DNA from: Paracyclopina nana
Taxonomy: Eukaryota > Arthropoda > Copepoda > Cyclopoida > Cyclopettidae
Assembly (NCBI GenBank): GCA_019096065.1
Contig: JAGUCH010000009.1
Coordinates: 3,668,001-3,732,000 of the forward strand
Length of the DNA: 64,000 nucleotides
Direction of reading: 5' to 3'
A program made the position numbers and the translations under genes. The notes under the pieces are model-generated. The model was not told the DNA's origin, made no database searches, and worked only from the letters and a program-made list of their open reading frames with translations. Each line of letters opens with the position of its first letter. The stretch's first letter is position 1. This document shows positions 9,958 through 20,814 of this stretch, in pieces.

Positions 9958-12900
9958 TTAAGAATTGAATGAAGAGGATTCGTCACGACTTAGTCGAGTT
10001 TGAAGGGATGCATTCAACGTCTTTCTTCTCAAGCTGGTGCCAGAAGAGCCTTGACTGGAAGTTCTGGAGCGAAAGCCTTTCGATCCTTGAGACAAAGTTC
10101 GTCTTCTGATGCTTAAATCAGCGAAATTATTCGGCTCGTCTGAGATAAACTCGACAAAATCTCGCCCCACCGCGGCATCAATGGACATCACTGAAGAAGC
10201 TCTTGACAAAGTTTTGGGCGTCCTGCCAAGCATTTTCCTCTCCAGATACTTCAGCAAGCTCAACACTCCATCAGGACCTGGAAAATAATTAAGAGTAAAC
10301 GAGATTACGAGAATTGGCAGCTAATTCAAGCTGGCCTTTTGCAGCCGAAAAATTACCTTCAAGGCGGTAATTTGCGGAGGATTTGGTGATAATCGTGGCG
10401 TCCTCGTTGATAACTCTGAATGTGTACGCGACTCCCTTCAGCCTGCTGATGGCAAACTCGTCAGCTGCTGAGTCACCAACGTAGACCACCTACAAACATT
10501 TGTTCATTGATGCTTTTCCGATTGGAAGGAAAAGTTATTACCTTCACTCTCTCTTCCCAGTCAAGGCCAAATATCCATTTCAAGAGATGAATGCAAGAAT
10601 CTCCTCTGTCCCAGCCAAGCGGAGGCACATTTTCAAACCTTTTGGACACGGTGAGTACATCAAAGTTATGCTTGGCATAAATCTCTTTAGCCTTGGCCAT
10701 GAGGGTAGTTTTGAACTCTTTTTCCACCTCGCGGTAATGCCATGCAACCAGGAGGCTCTTGTGCTCTACCCAAGCACCGTGAATGGCCACGTGGGCTTTC
10801 AAATCAGCCTCCAAAAGCTCCAGCCTGTCTTTGTAGTCCTGTGGAATGGTGTGCTCATACCGATGCCCATCGGAGTGCATGACATTCAGGCCCTGACAGC
10901 CAGCATATGTAATGCCCTCCACACCAACTTTTTGCCTCAAATCTTCAAGCTCGCGACCGGAAATGACAACCACGTGGACATCCTGCATATGTGCCAATTT
11001 CTCAAGCACCTTTTTCGTTTCAGGTGGAATGAAGGCCAACTCGGGAGTTCTGGCCAGGGGAGACAGGGTGCCATCAAAGTCCACAATAATGCCCAGTTTG
11101 GAGCACATTTCCACATAGTGGCCCAAGGTAAGGTCAAACTCTCCTCCCATGCTGCCATGGTCCAAGTGTTTGGCTAGGAGAGCATCAGCAGGGTCAACAC
11201 TGTGAGCTTTTAAAAAATTGAGGGCTTAGACTTGGCTTAAAGTTTTTAGTCTCAAAGTTTGTCTAGTTGAGGATCTCTTAGATCAGCGGCTTGCGGTTAA
11301 ATATTGAAGATGCACATTAAGTATGAGACATGCACACACTAGATTGACAAAGTTCCAATGTTGGAAAGTTAGGGCTTGGGTTACCCAGAATAATTTAGGC
11401 ATTACAGCATGCTCTTTAAGCCTTGTGATTACTTCTTTAAAATTCCTCTCCATATTAGAATTACTCACTTCTAGATCTATCCTAAAGTCAAAATATTATA
11501 ATTAATTGCCCTCTTTTAGCCCATTTAAAAAAATAGAAAGCCTTCAAATAATTACATGGCATCACTGAAGGGTGCAAAGTGGACATGCCAGCCATGAATC
11601 CGCGAACCCAGGCATCCACATCCATCCTCTTCTCCCTCTTCTTCAGCTGATTCATTCTCATTTGCCTCTCGTCAAGGCCCATTTTGAGTGCTCTGTCTAA
11701 TGCCTCGGCCACATTTCCTGTCTCGTAGGGATTGGCCATTAAGGCCTCTTGCATTAGGCCACCAGCTCCGGCAAAAGGAGAGAGGACAAGTACTCCTGGA
11801 TCATTATCGTCTTGACAGGCAACAAATTCCTTTGCCACGAGGTTCATGCCATCTCGCAATGGCGTCACGAGAGCCACGTCCGCATCTCTGTAGTAGGCTG
11901 CCAATTCGTGTTGGTTCACTGAGCCAAAAATGTACCTAATATTCGTAAATGGATGTATATGCCCTGCTCAATTTATCATCTAGCATTGTGATGATGCTCA
12001 TTTTTCATTTTCTCGCGTATAATGTACAATGTCAGCAGTATAGTCACTTTACCTGATTGGAGACCAGGATGGTGTGGAAAACTGCCCATTGATTTTTCCC
12101 ACCAATTTATCAATGTCTGATTTGAGGTCTTGATACTCTTTCACGTCTGTCCTGGAGGGCACTGCCACTTGCAAAAATGTCACTTTGCCAATCCAGTAAG
12201 GGTATCGCTCAAACATCGTCTCAAGTGCTTTCAACCTGGCTACTAAGCCTTTGGTGTAGTCAAGCCTGTCAACGCCCAATATGATCTGGAAAAATACCGA
12301 ATGGCTTCTGTAGAAAACTTGTGTCACTTCATTTCTCACAAAGTAGAAAATCCCACTTAGTGCTAGTAATTGGACATTTGAGATGTCAGTCCCAAAATTC
12401 ACCCAATTAGGAAATGTTCAGATATAATTCCACATGTCAACTTTGATGGCAGCCTTGATCCTCAGAATGGCCTTGATTATTGTAAACTAGTTTACCTTGA
12501 CATCCCTTGGGAACACTCTTGGGGCAGTTTTGGACATGCTTTCAAATCCAGCGTATGGAATTCCGATTGGTAGTGCTTTCACTTGCACTGCGCGTCCGTG
12601 ATGCTGAACCAGCATCTTCCTTCGGTCAAGTTGGCATCCAAGAAGCCTTTGGCAGCAATCAACGAAATTGAGGCAATAATCTTCAGTGTGAAAGGCTACC
12701 AAGTCACATCCTGGAAAAAGTATCTTCTACATGCTGTATTCGTCTTATTTTTTTTTGTGTAGCTTTCACCTAGCATTCCCATGAGAATTTCATCTACCCA
12801 AGGAAAAATCCTAATGATATCAAAGCTGGGGAAGGGGATGTGCAAAAAGAATCCCATGCGAATTTCCAGGCCTTCTTCATCACAAAGTCCGCGGATTGTG

Positions 12901-13745
12901 TTGGCTGCCAGCATCAAATGATAATCGTGAACCCAGACGATTGGAGGTGGGAAGTCTTGCTCGTTTTCGTCTTCTCTCCGTTTTTGGTGCACGAGTCGAA
13001 TGGCATCAACCGTTTTCAGCGCAAATAGCTCGTTAACTTTCGTATACGCCTGTAACGAAAATTGTCCGTTTTTTGAAAGCTTGCTCCATTAGTACATATA
13101 AAGTATCTGGAACTTTCCCGCGGGATTTTCATAATTTTGTAAACTTACAGCCCAAGTGTCCGAGTTAAAGATGGCTCTGTCGGGCATGGAATGAAAAAGG
13201 GGCCAATAAGTTTCGTTGCAGCATCCATTATAATAAAGGTCAAATAAGTTGGCCTCCACGTCCACGGGAATGGCTTGCCTTGACAGCAATCCTGCAGTGG
13301 GAGCTTTGTCATCTGGCTCAGATTCTGGGATTTTTTCAATCAGAGGATTGTAGTCATGTAAGCCAGTCCAGCCCACCCAAAGCCCATCGCAATCTATCAC
13401 AACTGGAGCTACTGCGGTCACCAAACCTCCCGCACTTGAAAAGAACAATAAGAATTTGAAGCTTTGCTGAATTTGCAAAATTTCTTTTCCTTGCCAAAAA
13501 AAGTAGAATTTTTGCATGCTATCAAAAAAAAGTATTGGCTTGGATCCAGCTCTAGTTCCTGAAGAATGTCAACATATGAAAAAGTTTAACCTTGCTTTCC
13601 TGTGAAGAATGCCATCTTTGTCTCGTTTGAGCACAAATGGAAGTCGATTGGAGACTACGATCATGGCTGAGGCCTTTTGGTGACTCGGCTGCTTCATTGG
13701 AGTTGATGACCCCAATGGAGGATCCAAGCTTAACGACGCCATCAT
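9958..13745 (-). CDS. TPS: Trehalose-6-phosphate synthase (fused TPS/TPP domains)
   Basis: Nine minus-strand exons: 13745-13591, 13434-13149, 13049-12770, 12710-12496, 12285-12053, 11935-11556, 11206-10542, 10489-10357 and 10277-9958. They sum to 889 codons (888 aa), close to other arthropod TPS proteins. The N-terminal half is glycosyltransferase family 20, joining UDP-glucose and glucose-6-phosphate: NRLPFVLKR, AGGLVTAVAPV, WVGWTGLHDY, WVHDYHLML, DRLDYTKGL and GMNLVAKEFVACQ. The C-terminal half is a HAD phosphatase domain with DFDGTLSP, VVISGRELEDL and GDSAADEFAI, so removal of the phosphate to give trehalose is plausible. Trehalose is the main blood sugar and a stress protectant in arthropods. 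The tail is rich in Ser/Arg (RRRTLSQGSKGF, SRTSSQGSSG), a likely phosphorylated region. Exon 6/7 borders (11556/11206) are weak sites chosen to keep phase. An acceptor 7 bp before the ATG implies a 5'-UTR intron. Confidence 0.93.
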
Positions 13746-14790
13746 CCAATTTTCTGTGAGAGAAAGAGGGGCAGAAATGTTGAATATAGTACAAAGCATA
13801 TAGATGGGCGAAATAGAAATGGGGCCCAAATTGCTAGCCATGATTCTTAATATAGGAGAGAGAGAGAAATGGAAAAGTAATTTCATTATGTGAGAAAATA
13901 TAAGTATATAGGTCTTTGTACTAGCTACTATCATATTATGCTAGCTTACCAAGTGAAGTCTATTTTCGTATTGAAGAAGAAGCTCGGTCCCCGTCGTTCA
14001 CTACAACTATATACTCAAGCCAATGATATAGGCCTTGTGCATGAGCTCGTTTTCTCTCCAATGTTCGATAGAACTCGATCAGCAACTTTATTTTTTCAAT
14101 AGCAGCACTTCTCACGCATCCCAAATAGCAACTGTTGTCAATCTAGCTTGTAGAGTACGAAAAAATGCAAAACACTTCTTTTTCGATATGATGCTCACTA
14201 ACTGCCCTGGCCGCTCGTGCGACTTGAAAATGGGCCAAGCCAGAAAAGACTCGTACTTTCGTGGAATTCAATGAAAACTCACATTGTTGGAATAGTAGAG
14301 AATAAATCCATTTCCCGACGATGATGACTTGTGCATGAGACGTGTTTCGTGTAGAGATAAATGCTCTATGTATTTATGAAGCCTAAGAAAAGAAATCCCT
14401 AATATTCATCCACTTTGATCATTTTCATTTACTATGCATGAGATCAGAATTTACTTAATTATGTTAATTCACAGAAAGGGGCCGCACAACTTAAAATTGT
14501 GAAAGTGTTTATTTAGCACGTGCTAAAAGATGGGGAAAGCTTCAACACGACGAACAAGACGATGTGCTATTTTGAAAAAAGCTGTTATGCATGTAACAAT
14601 GCAATTTTTCTTCAAGTTTGGACCTCGTACATCCTTCAAGCGTTCGCATCAAATTCTTCTTGTGAAATACTGAAGAGGAAACTTTTTCATTTGACTTTTG
14701 CTATCAAAGTGCATTCAAAATCCGGGCGGATTTGTATGATAAGAATATGCGTTTCCGGATCTTCACTTTAGTGCATTTTAAGAAGTAACC
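13746..14790. other. Intergenic, shared upstream region of TPS and G-gamma
   Basis: AT-rich sequence between divergent genes. The TPS side shows a pyrimidine tract and AG just before the ATG (5'-UTR intron). No coding exon with a conserved motif was found here. Confidence 0.5.
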
Positions 14791-15114
14791 ATGTCAACTT
14801 CAACTTTTGCTTGCTCCACGCTTCAAAGGTACGACTATCTTACTTAATGAAAGTAGAGTTAGTATTTTTTAAATTTTCCCGTCTTAAAAAGGAATCCTGC
14901 GGAGCAAATTGACACTCATAGAGCGTTAGTATCCCAGCTGAAACTAGAAGTGAACGTAACACGAATCAAAGTGTCCGAGGCTTCCAGTGAATTGGTCAAT
15001 TTTGTGAAGCAAGCGGAAAGAGAGGATTTTCTCGTGCCCAGCTTGGAAAACGCGAGTAAATCGAATCCTTTTGACAAGCAGCGTTTCTTGAACCTGAAAT
15101 GTACCGTTTTTTGA
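14791..15114 (+). CDS. Heterotrimeric G-protein gamma subunit (G-gamma-1-like)
   Basis: Two exons, 14791-14828 and 14892-15114, with a 63-bp intron, encode 86 aa. Exon 1 is MSTSTFACSTLQ. Exon 2 has the GGL-domain pattern: RALVSQLKLEVNVTRIKVSEA, then VKQAEREDFLVP, then SNPFDKQRF, matching the G-gamma consensus (QLRREA..RIKVS..., EDPLL, NPF). The protein ends in CTVF, a CaaX prenylation box. It would bind G-beta through the helices and anchor to the plasma membrane by the lipid. The terminal Phe is less common than Leu, so which prenyl group is used is uncertain. The acceptor is AAAAAG, weak but phase-correct. AATAAA overlaps the stop codon. The short exons make this gene easy to overlook. Confidence 0.88.
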
Positions 15115-15119
15115 ATAAA
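15114..15119 (+). terminator. Poly(A) signal overlapping the G-gamma stop codon
   Basis: TGAATAAA: the last base of the TGA stop is the first base of AATAAA, implying an extremely short 3' UTR. Confidence 0.6.
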
Positions 15120-15594
15120 AGTCCCCCGGCTCTGTTATACGTAATGCTTATCACACTCGGAAGCTCAACTCCTGCACAAATTATCATCAACGTGCTGTCC
15201 TGCTGCCATGTCCAAAAACCTGATCCTGATTTACTGGAAATCAAACGGGAAGTGTTGCTACATAGCAACCGCGCCACGTTATGCTTTTATGGCGATTTAG
15301 ACGTCCAAATGCACGCAAGATCAACGACCTTGTACCGTTAACCCTTGCACGCTAATATCAAATATAAAATATAACCGGAAACATGATTTTCATAATAACT
15401 CAATAATGTTACCTGTAATATTAATAGGATCATTTTGAAATGTGATATGGGTGGTATTCTCGCTTCGCTCCATTTGCTCCAACCGATCAAGCGGTTTTAT
15501 GGCGACGCTGTACGCATTTGATAGCTGACGCAAAAACTCAGGACACACTTGGGACTTTTATGTTAGTTTTGAACTCAAACCTCAACCATCAACA
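15120..15594. other. Intergenic region upstream of the chemosensory-like gene
   Basis: No supported gene. A plus-strand promoter for the next gene is expected here, but I see no unambiguous core element. Confidence 0.4.
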
Positions 15595-16097
15595 ATGAGT
15601 GGGCAATGGCAAATAGTCTGTTTGTATTTTTTCCTACTTGTGTGCAAAGGTAAGCGCTCGATCCCAATATTGACAATCCAATTACAAACGTAATCTCACA
15701 AAGTTGTTTCTTCAAGGAGCTTTCTGCCAACTTTGCGTAGAAGATATTGCAGTTGACTCCAAGCTCAATGATAAAGAATTCGTAGAAAACCAATTGGCAT
15801 GTGTGATGGCAGACACCGAGGAGAACTGTGACGAATTCGGCGTGCAAATTAAGCGTAAGTAGCAACTTCACGATAGAGGTTGCGCGAGTGATTTTTGAAT
15901 GGTTCCGATTGCTCTTAACAGGTTTGGCACCAGACGTGTTCAAAGACGCTTGCATCAAGCCATGCACGAAATGCATTCAGAAGCAAATTCGCAAAGTCAT
16001 CGTGAACTTGCAGTTGACAAGGCCGAAGGAGTTCAGCCAACTTGTGCGAAAATTCAGTAGCCAGAGTCGTGGAGGATTTCGAGGAAGACGGCGATGA
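15595..16097 (+). CDS. OS-D / chemosensory-protein-like small secreted protein
   Basis: Three exons, 15595-15649, 15717-15854 and 15922-16097, encode 122 aa with matching phases. A signal peptide (QWQIVCLYFFLLVCKG) is followed by the OS-D plan: a VEDIAVDSKLNDKEFVENQLAC helix pair, CDEFGVQIKRLAPDVFKDAC, CTKC, and QIRKVIVNLQLTRPKEFSQLVRKF, which parallels the C-terminal KVI..L....P..W..L..KY of chemosensory proteins. The cysteine spacing is C-x8-C-x18-C-x3-C-x2-C, close to the canonical C-x6-8-C-x18-C-x2-C but with an additional Cys, plus two Cys just after the signal peptide. These proteins carry small hydrophobic ligands in arthropods. The tail ends in a basic RGGFRGRRR, unusual for the family. 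It is convergent with the septin gene (74 bp between stops). Confidence 0.78.
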
Positions 16098-16171
16098 TGA
16101 GCGTTTAATTATTAAATCACACCTAATACTGAGATAGATCTATAAAAAGGCATGCTGAAAAGTGCTCTTAT

Positions 16172-17568
16172 TTAAACTGAGGTGCCATCATCGACTAAGC
16201 TGGACGCTCCGGATTGGAGCTGACTTTGCATCTGCTGAATCATGGCCTGCATGCGTCGAATTTCTTCGTCTTTTTCTTGCAAAATCTTCTCGGTTGATTC
16301 TTGCTTCAATTTGAACGAGTCCCTCTTGCTCCTAACATTGGTCCTGTTGTCCCCATGTGAGGCTGCCAATTGGGCCAATTGGCCATTCACAGCGTTGCCT
16401 CCATGTTGCAGTTGAGCCAAATTGGACAAGCATTGCACTCTGAAAAAGATATTGCAAACAATAGTAGTATGCTATATTTTCAAAAGAAATGTTTTTATTA
16501 CCTGTAGTTTTCGTAGTGCACGTCATGCGTGACATCTTTCAGATCTTGCATATGCGTCTGTATGATGAATCTCCTGAGCAGAGCAAAGTCGGAATGTTGC
16601 GGATTATCCACTTCCACAAATCCCCAGGAATATTGGCGACCCCTCACTTTACGTCCCCCCACTTCCATACAGTGCGTACCCGCGACAATTGCGAACGGAA
16701 TGCTCGATTTCAACGCCTGATTTTGACTCTTGAACTCCTCATCTTCGTCGGAATCACAGTCTGGAAATTGGTAGATTTCGATGTCGTTCTCCTCGATCTC
16801 TCGATTGATGTTGGCTTTGAGTCGCGCCAACTCTTGGGCAGTGAGTGTGTCAGCTTTGGCAATGATGGGGATCAAGTTCACTTTGTACTGGAGTCGTTTG
16901 AGGAATTCCAGGTCGATTTGGCGCAATCCGTGACCATAGGGAGGAATGAAGTATAAGCAACAGTGGACTCGCGTGTCCACAATGTTCTTCCGGTTCAATC
17001 CGGATTCGCCATCGAAGTAGGCTGCAAATTGGTCATCCACATATTTCACACATGCTTTCCAGCTCCCATTGCCATCCAGGACGTCACCAAAGCCAGGAGT
17101 GTCAACCACTGTGAGACGTAGCTTTACCCCTTTTTCTTCAATCTCCATGGTGGTCTTTTGGATTTCCACGGTCTTTTTGACCCGTTCCTCAACGGGGGGC
17201 AATTTTCGATCCGCGTACAGGTCAGATAGGAACAGGGAATTAACCAGTGTGGATTTGCCCAGTCCCGATTCACCCACCACCATCAACGTAAAATCGAATC
17301 CTCGTTTCACACTTTTTCGGTGCACCTGAAAAATTATATGTGATTAATACCTAAATATTAAATATCATGCGGTCGGATTACTGCATAATCTAGAATTGCA
17401 TGATTGGTGAAATCAGCAAGCTATTCAATTTCTTTGTGGAATTTGCATCAATAACAATCAATATGATACAGCCATGAATCCCTCTCAAAAAATTAGATGC
17501 ATAGGAAAACTTACTTGATCAGCAAGGGTAGCAAATCCTATGAAACTGTGGTCCACTTCTCCAGACAT
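16172..17568 (-). CDS. Septin (Sep1 / septin-2-like GTPase)
   Basis: Three minus-strand exons, 17568-17515, 17325-16502 and 16439-16172, encode 381 aa. Exon 1 is [18 protein letters not shown] and joins [17 protein letters not shown], the polybasic region before the P-loop GESGLGKS (residues 36-43). DTPGFGD is the G3 motif and AKADTLT the G4 motif; the septin unique element follows ([10 protein letters not shown] and [30 protein letters not shown]). The last exon carries the C-terminal coiled coil ([30 protein letters not shown]). Septins form membrane-associated hetero-oligomeric filaments in cytokinesis and cortex organisation. The high identity to the animal Sep1/septin-2 class makes the group assignment likely; the exact paralogue is inferred. 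Confidence 0.95.
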
Positions 17569-18928
17569 TTTGGCACTATGATTACTGTTCTATTATATCC
17601 TAAAGCCTTTCCAAAAAAATATGACAGGCCGGCTACACATTCGCTCACAACTAAGCTATGATCACTGTATTTCTCTTCTACGTCAGCTGAAAGCTCTGGT
17701 GCAATCGATATTTCGCCGGGGTAGGAGCAAGCTTTTCGCCCATAACCATCCACTGAAGCAGCAGCAGCTAGCTTTCTAGGATTCAAAAATGGGAGGGAAA
17801 AGATATATTTTAACGCCAAAAGAAGGCCAGTAATTTTCTCTTGCTCCTGTGAATTTACACTGAGGTTAGTATGTTGTAGTAGGTAGAGGGGTTGTTGTTG
17901 TCTATTGTTCTGACAGGTGAGCAGCACAACTTCAACTTAGGCAGTTTCTTCTTCCAGGTAGACGTGATTTAAATCACGCTCTATCTTCTTGCTTTTCAGG
18001 CGCATAAACGACCTACACTAGCTTCTATACGACGCCGCTATATTACTGGAACACCCTCCACATAGCTTTGCTGCAGTACTCCCATATGCTGAATTTACTA
18101 TGCATTACTCGAGAAAACGAGGGCAGGCATCATTTTTTCGAAATAAGCGCAATTTGCATACTTTGAATGTTGAGCTCCTAGGGAAAAAGTTAACTGAAAC
18201 TTAAAGCACATTGAACTTACGTTATTAATCTCAAAGTAGAATATTTGGAATATTGTGTGTGTAGTTTTTTGTGTATATAAATGAGGCGTGTGAAAATGTA
18301 GACGGAAATTGATCCTAAGCTCGTTTTAATGCATGATCTAAGCTCCTATATATGCTATTTTTAGCTATAAGCCAGTGGAGGGACAAACTCATTGTTTACC
18401 TGTGGTTGCTTTGCTAATTTGTGAAGAGGGTTTTGCTACCCGATCTCTTCTAAACTAGCTAGGCAAGTTAGCTAAATGATAGGTGAGCTCGCTACTATTA
18501 AGTGATTCCAACCCACAAGCTGTCAAAATGCCCTAGTGTGTGTATGCATAGCTTAGTATTCATATGCATTTGTTGCGGGATTGGTGAACGTGAAAACGGA
18601 TATCTGTCATTTTCACTTATATTGAATTTTTGCATGTCTACGTTTTTGTTCCTTCACTAGCTAAGAATGCCAAAACTTCACTAAAACAGCAGTAAAATGG
18701 AATGGCTCCAATTTCCGTTTCCCGTAAATGTTTGATTCACTTTTTAAAATTGATCATTTCAACATAGGTAATGAATATCTTTTACCTTTTAAAGGTGCTT
18801 GTCTAGGTACTTGTGTAGAAATTCAAAAAACTTGTATGCAAAAGACCTCCCATTAAAAAAATTGCCCTATTTTCCTGAAGAAATATTGTTTCTTGGTTTA
18901 TATTCCAATGTGGGTAGCGTTTTCTTTA
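17569..18928. other. Septin upstream region, no gene seen
   Basis: Contains the septin 5' end and promoter, with Gln- and Ala-coding-like runs on the minus strand that lack conserved domains. The rest is AT-rich DNA without supported features. Confidence 0.4.
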
Positions 18929-19099
18929 AGGGCGTTCTCATATCGCATTTTAGTTAAACCAAAACTGAAACTGGTTAGACCAAACTGACTTTTGTCCGAA
19001 CAAAAGTCAGCATTCTTGTAGCGTTTAGTTTAACCAGAATCAGCGTGGTTTAACTAAAATCAGTTTTGGTTAGACCAAACTGCAAAATGAGAACGCCCT
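18929..19099. mobile_element. MITE-like element with terminal inverted repeats (PIF/Harbinger-like?)
   Basis: 171 bp bounded by AGGGCGTTCTCAT at the left and its complement ATGAGAACGCCCT at the right. Internal GTTTAACTAAAA/TTTTAGTTAAAC-type repeats are also mirrored. Flanking TTA at 18926-18928 and 19100-19102 is compatible with the 3-bp TTA/TAA target-site duplication of PIF/Harbinger elements. There is no coding capacity. The superfamily assignment rests on ends and duplication only. Confidence 0.65.
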
Positions 19100-19102
19100 T
19101 TA

Positions 19103-20059
19103 TAGTGGATAATTGCGCGAATGAAAACTGAACATTTAAATGAATTTTTTGCACCAAAACTATCATTTGAAAACTGCGTCTTTTCGAGAATTGCAAAATG
19201 ACCTTTTAGTCATCTATTGTGACTTTAAAATCAAATTTCAATATTTGTCGGATTGAATTAGTAAATAAGTTTTACAAGCTTTACTGATTGCTGAGAGTCA
19301 CTAGCAAAAATTATATGTATCAAGTTATGTGGCAATTGGTGGCTGTAAACTTGTAAAAGTGTGAGAGCATCCACATGATTGCGAATTATTATAACTTTTT
19401 TAAGGCCATGAAAAGCTGAAAAATGAAGAGAGGTTGCGTGAATTGTTTTAGATGTTGCGCTAAATGCGATTGTGCTGTTATTTGAGTGACTTCTCCTTAT
19501 GCAAGCTGTTACCGAGACTTCAGCTTATTTAAAAGCATCTTAAGCTATGTAAAGGAAATTAACGACATTCATTTGCAAAGGCTTTATAATGCTTCTGAAT
19601 AGCAAAGTGGGCAAAATCTTGGACTTGCTCCAATAATGGTAGCTTTTAATTAGCATCATGGCGTTCAATTAGGCACCTATATGCTTAGATTGGCTTCGGG
19701 CATTTATAACCAGAAAATGTGTTGTAATATATTTTTCACTTGGCGATTTGAAGCGTCAAATACCTTCTTGAAGCTCTCAAATAAAAGTTGGCATATTTGC
19801 TTTTCCCACAGAAAGAACTCTTTACCGAGTTAGCTCAAAACAGAAATAACCTGAGCTACAAAGCACTGCTTGAAGTTTCAATTCCAATTATTTTTTCCAG
19901 TATGCAAAAGTGGGTACACCCTACCCAATTATGGTAGCTTTGATAGTTGATTTCCTAATTGAGAAACAACATTTTTGAAGTTCCAGTCAGTCAGATATGG
20001 CGCAAATCGAAGACCACTTGAGCTGATTTTTTATCTTACTTTTTTATGCATAAAAAGGA
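19103..20059. other. Intergenic repeat-adjacent DNA
   Basis: No gene. Two loosely similar stretches around 19630 and 19925 (AAT-ATGGTAGCTTT) suggest old decayed copies of a repeat leading into the tandem array. Confidence 0.35.
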
Positions 20060-20602
20060 TCATCGGTGACCCCAAGAAGTTGTCAAACAATCCTTCCTTT
20101 TTGAGGCCACAGCTGACCAACTCTGGCTCATTTTGTAACAAAAAAGCATTAATAGGTGAAGTGGCTTTCAGCTAAAATTGAGGCCTTTTTGGGGGGTTAC
20201 ATGAACTAAATCCCTAACCCAAAAGTTGTTAGGGAATCCTTCATTTTTTTAGGCCACAGCTGACCAACTCTGGCTCATTTTGTAACAAAAAAGCATTAAT
20301 AAGTGAAGTGGTTTTCAGCTAAAATTGAGGCCTTTTTGGGGGGTAACATGAGCTAAATCCCTACCCAAAAGTTGTTAGGCAATCCTTCATTTTTTGAGGC
20401 CACAGCTGACCAACTCTGGCTCATTTTGTAACAAAAAAAGCATTAATAAGTGAAGTGGTTTTCAGCTAAAATTGAGGCCTTTTTGGGGGGTAACATGAGC
20501 CAAGAGTTTTTAGGCAATCCTTCCTTTTTGAGGTCACAGTTGACCAAATCTGGCTCATTTTATGACACGAAAGTGCATTAATATAAGTGAAGTGGCTTTC
20601 AG
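20060..20602. repeat. Tandem array of a ~146-bp repeat
   Basis: Anchor AGGCCACAGCTGACC recurs at 20104, 20251, 20397 and, slightly changed, 20531. That is spacings of 147, 146 and 134 bp, the last copy having a small deletion. Each unit contains CTCTGGCTCATTTTGTAACA, AAGCATTAATA, a GTGAAGTGG(C/T)TTTCAG block, a G-run and GTTAGGCAATCC. The array is interrupted at 20602 by the fold-back element and resumes, diverged, at 23974. Confidence 0.85.
20594..20602. repeat. Left 9-bp target-site duplication
   Basis: GGCTTTCAG immediately before the fold-back element, repeated exactly at 23965-23973. Other copies of the host repeat carry the same block (GGCTTTCAG or GGTTTTCAG) once without an insertion. 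Confidence 0.85.
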
Positions 20603-20814
20603 GGGACCATATAAAATGCCCAAATGGCCCAAAATGGCCCAAATGGCCCAAAATTTTAAAACCTTAAAATTTCAACTCATGCAGCACCCTTGGGCAATGA
20701 GGAGTCCAAATATGAAAATTATTTTTGCCTAACTCAAAGGAAAGTCACTTAAATATTAACTTTTTTAATTTTTAGATTAAAAAAAATACAGTATAATAGC
20801 CTGGAGGCCCAAAT

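Noticed and set aside
14996..15277. 93-codon minus-strand frame
   Set aside because: It overlaps exon 2 of the G-gamma gene in antisense, and the plus-strand protein match is decisive.
17538..17927. 129-codon minus-strand frame just upstream of septin
   Set aside because: It overlaps the septin first exon in another frame and has no domain. It is probably 5' UTR or promoter sequence.
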